From Candidatus Izemoplasmatales bacterium (GTDB lineage: Bacteria; Bacillota_I; Bacilli_A; Izemoplasmatales; Hujiaoplasmataceae), in assembly GCA_028699855.1 (NCBI GenBank), contig JAQVTV010000068.1:1-6133 (forward strand): DNA of 6,133 nt. The letters are read 5' to 3'. Every line of letters starts with the position of its first letter. The first letter of the stretch is position 1. Shown in pieces: positions 5,783-6,133 of this stretch. The notes beneath the pieces were generated by a model. That model saw nothing but the letters and a program-made list of their open reading frames with translations. It was not told the DNA's origin and made no database searches. The position numbers and the translations under genes were made by a program.

Positions 5783-6133
5783 AATAATAGAGTCCAAGGA
5801 CAATCATATATGCAACAGAATAAATAATTGTCACGATGATAGGTACAATGAGTTTGGGCAGAACCGACACATATCGATCCACCCCCACTACGCGCGCCGA
5901 TGTTTGTCCGGCGATGGCAGATGGTGGAAGAAAATCTCCAACGGATGCCAGCAAACTGAGTGCACTTGCGACGATGATGGGATTCATAAAGATTAACGAC
6001 ATAACCACCGGACCGCCAAATACCGAAGCGGAAGCGAGTGGAGAAATCGAACCGAAAAGCGGAATAAAGATGGCTGCGCCCAAATAAAGCAACAAGGGAT
6101 GTCGTCCCCAGGTGGTTTGTGCCAACGTCATCA
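5781..6133 (-). CDS. transporter-like multi-pass membrane protein, C-terminal part (runs off right edge)
   Basis: The frame is open to the window edge and ends at TAG 5783-5781. About 116 residues are visible, nearly all hydrophobic, with at least three helices (about 12-26, 38-63 and 91-114 from the first visible Met). The stretch GSISPLASASVFGGP followed by NPIIVASALSLLASVGDFLPPSAIAG recalls the C-terminal half of ion-transporter-superfamily permeases such as TRAP-type dicarboxylate permeases, where a small-residue helix leads into a PPS/PPT turn. The substrate is unknown; dicarboxylate or glutamate would fit the pathway but is not shown. The first visible Met (6131) is preceded by TG, so a TGATG stop-start overlap is possible, but the family resemblance favours a longer gene entering from the right. 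Confidence 0.7.
   Translation of the reverse strand, partial: MTLAQTTWGRHPLLLYLGAAIFIPLFGSISPLASASVFGGPVVMSLIFMNPIIVASALSLLASVGDFLPPSAIAGQTSARVVGVDRYVSVLPKLIVPIIVTIIYSVAYMIVLGLYY

Overview
All supportable genes lie on the minus strand, so transcription runs from the right edge of the window to the left. The genes are tightly packed: junctions range from 4- to 8-base overlaps to gaps of at most 24 bases, and the one larger gap (75 bases) is between murI and the gamma-glutamyltransferase gene. Several start codons sit on or next to the preceding stop. This reads as one operon whose promoter lies to the right of the window. No plus-strand gene, RNA gene, insertion sequence or CRISPR array is visible.

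The core is a poly-gamma-glutamate (PGA) module. In transcription order it has: the C-terminal part of a multi-pass membrane transporter-like protein (right edge); a 53-residue two-helix membrane protein; a membrane-anchored succinylglutamate desuccinylase/aspartoacylase-like protein broken by one in-frame TAA; PgsB (the ATP-dependent PGA ligase); PgsC (its membrane partner); a PgsW-type 'poly-gamma-glutamate system protein'; glutamate racemase (MurI); and the N-terminal half of a gamma-glutamyltransferase (GGT) running off the left edge. PgsB and PgsC make the polymer, MurI can supply D-glutamate, PgsW is a membrane protein of unknown biochemistry that follows PgsC, and GGT and the metallo-amidohydrolase are candidates for trimming, releasing or anchoring the polymer. 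No PgsA/CapA is present in the window.

The most notable points are the single TAA separating the catalytic halves of the amidohydrolase gene with an otherwise clean reading frame; the GGT made as a lipoprotein on a Thr/Pro stalk built of 5-residue (15-bp) repeats; the small membrane gene between the transporter and the amidohydrolase; and a hairpin in the murI-ggt gap.

Organism: fairly balanced base composition, strong purine-rich ribosome binding sites, TTG and GTG starts, a lipobox lipoprotein and the PgsB-PgsC-PgsW-racemase-GGT set suggest a low-to-mid GC bacterium of the Bacillota or a relative (Mollicutes-like or Fusobacteria-like lineages also carry such sets). TGG encodes Trp and TGA is used as a stop at several genes, so the standard bacterial code applies. 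I cannot name the species.
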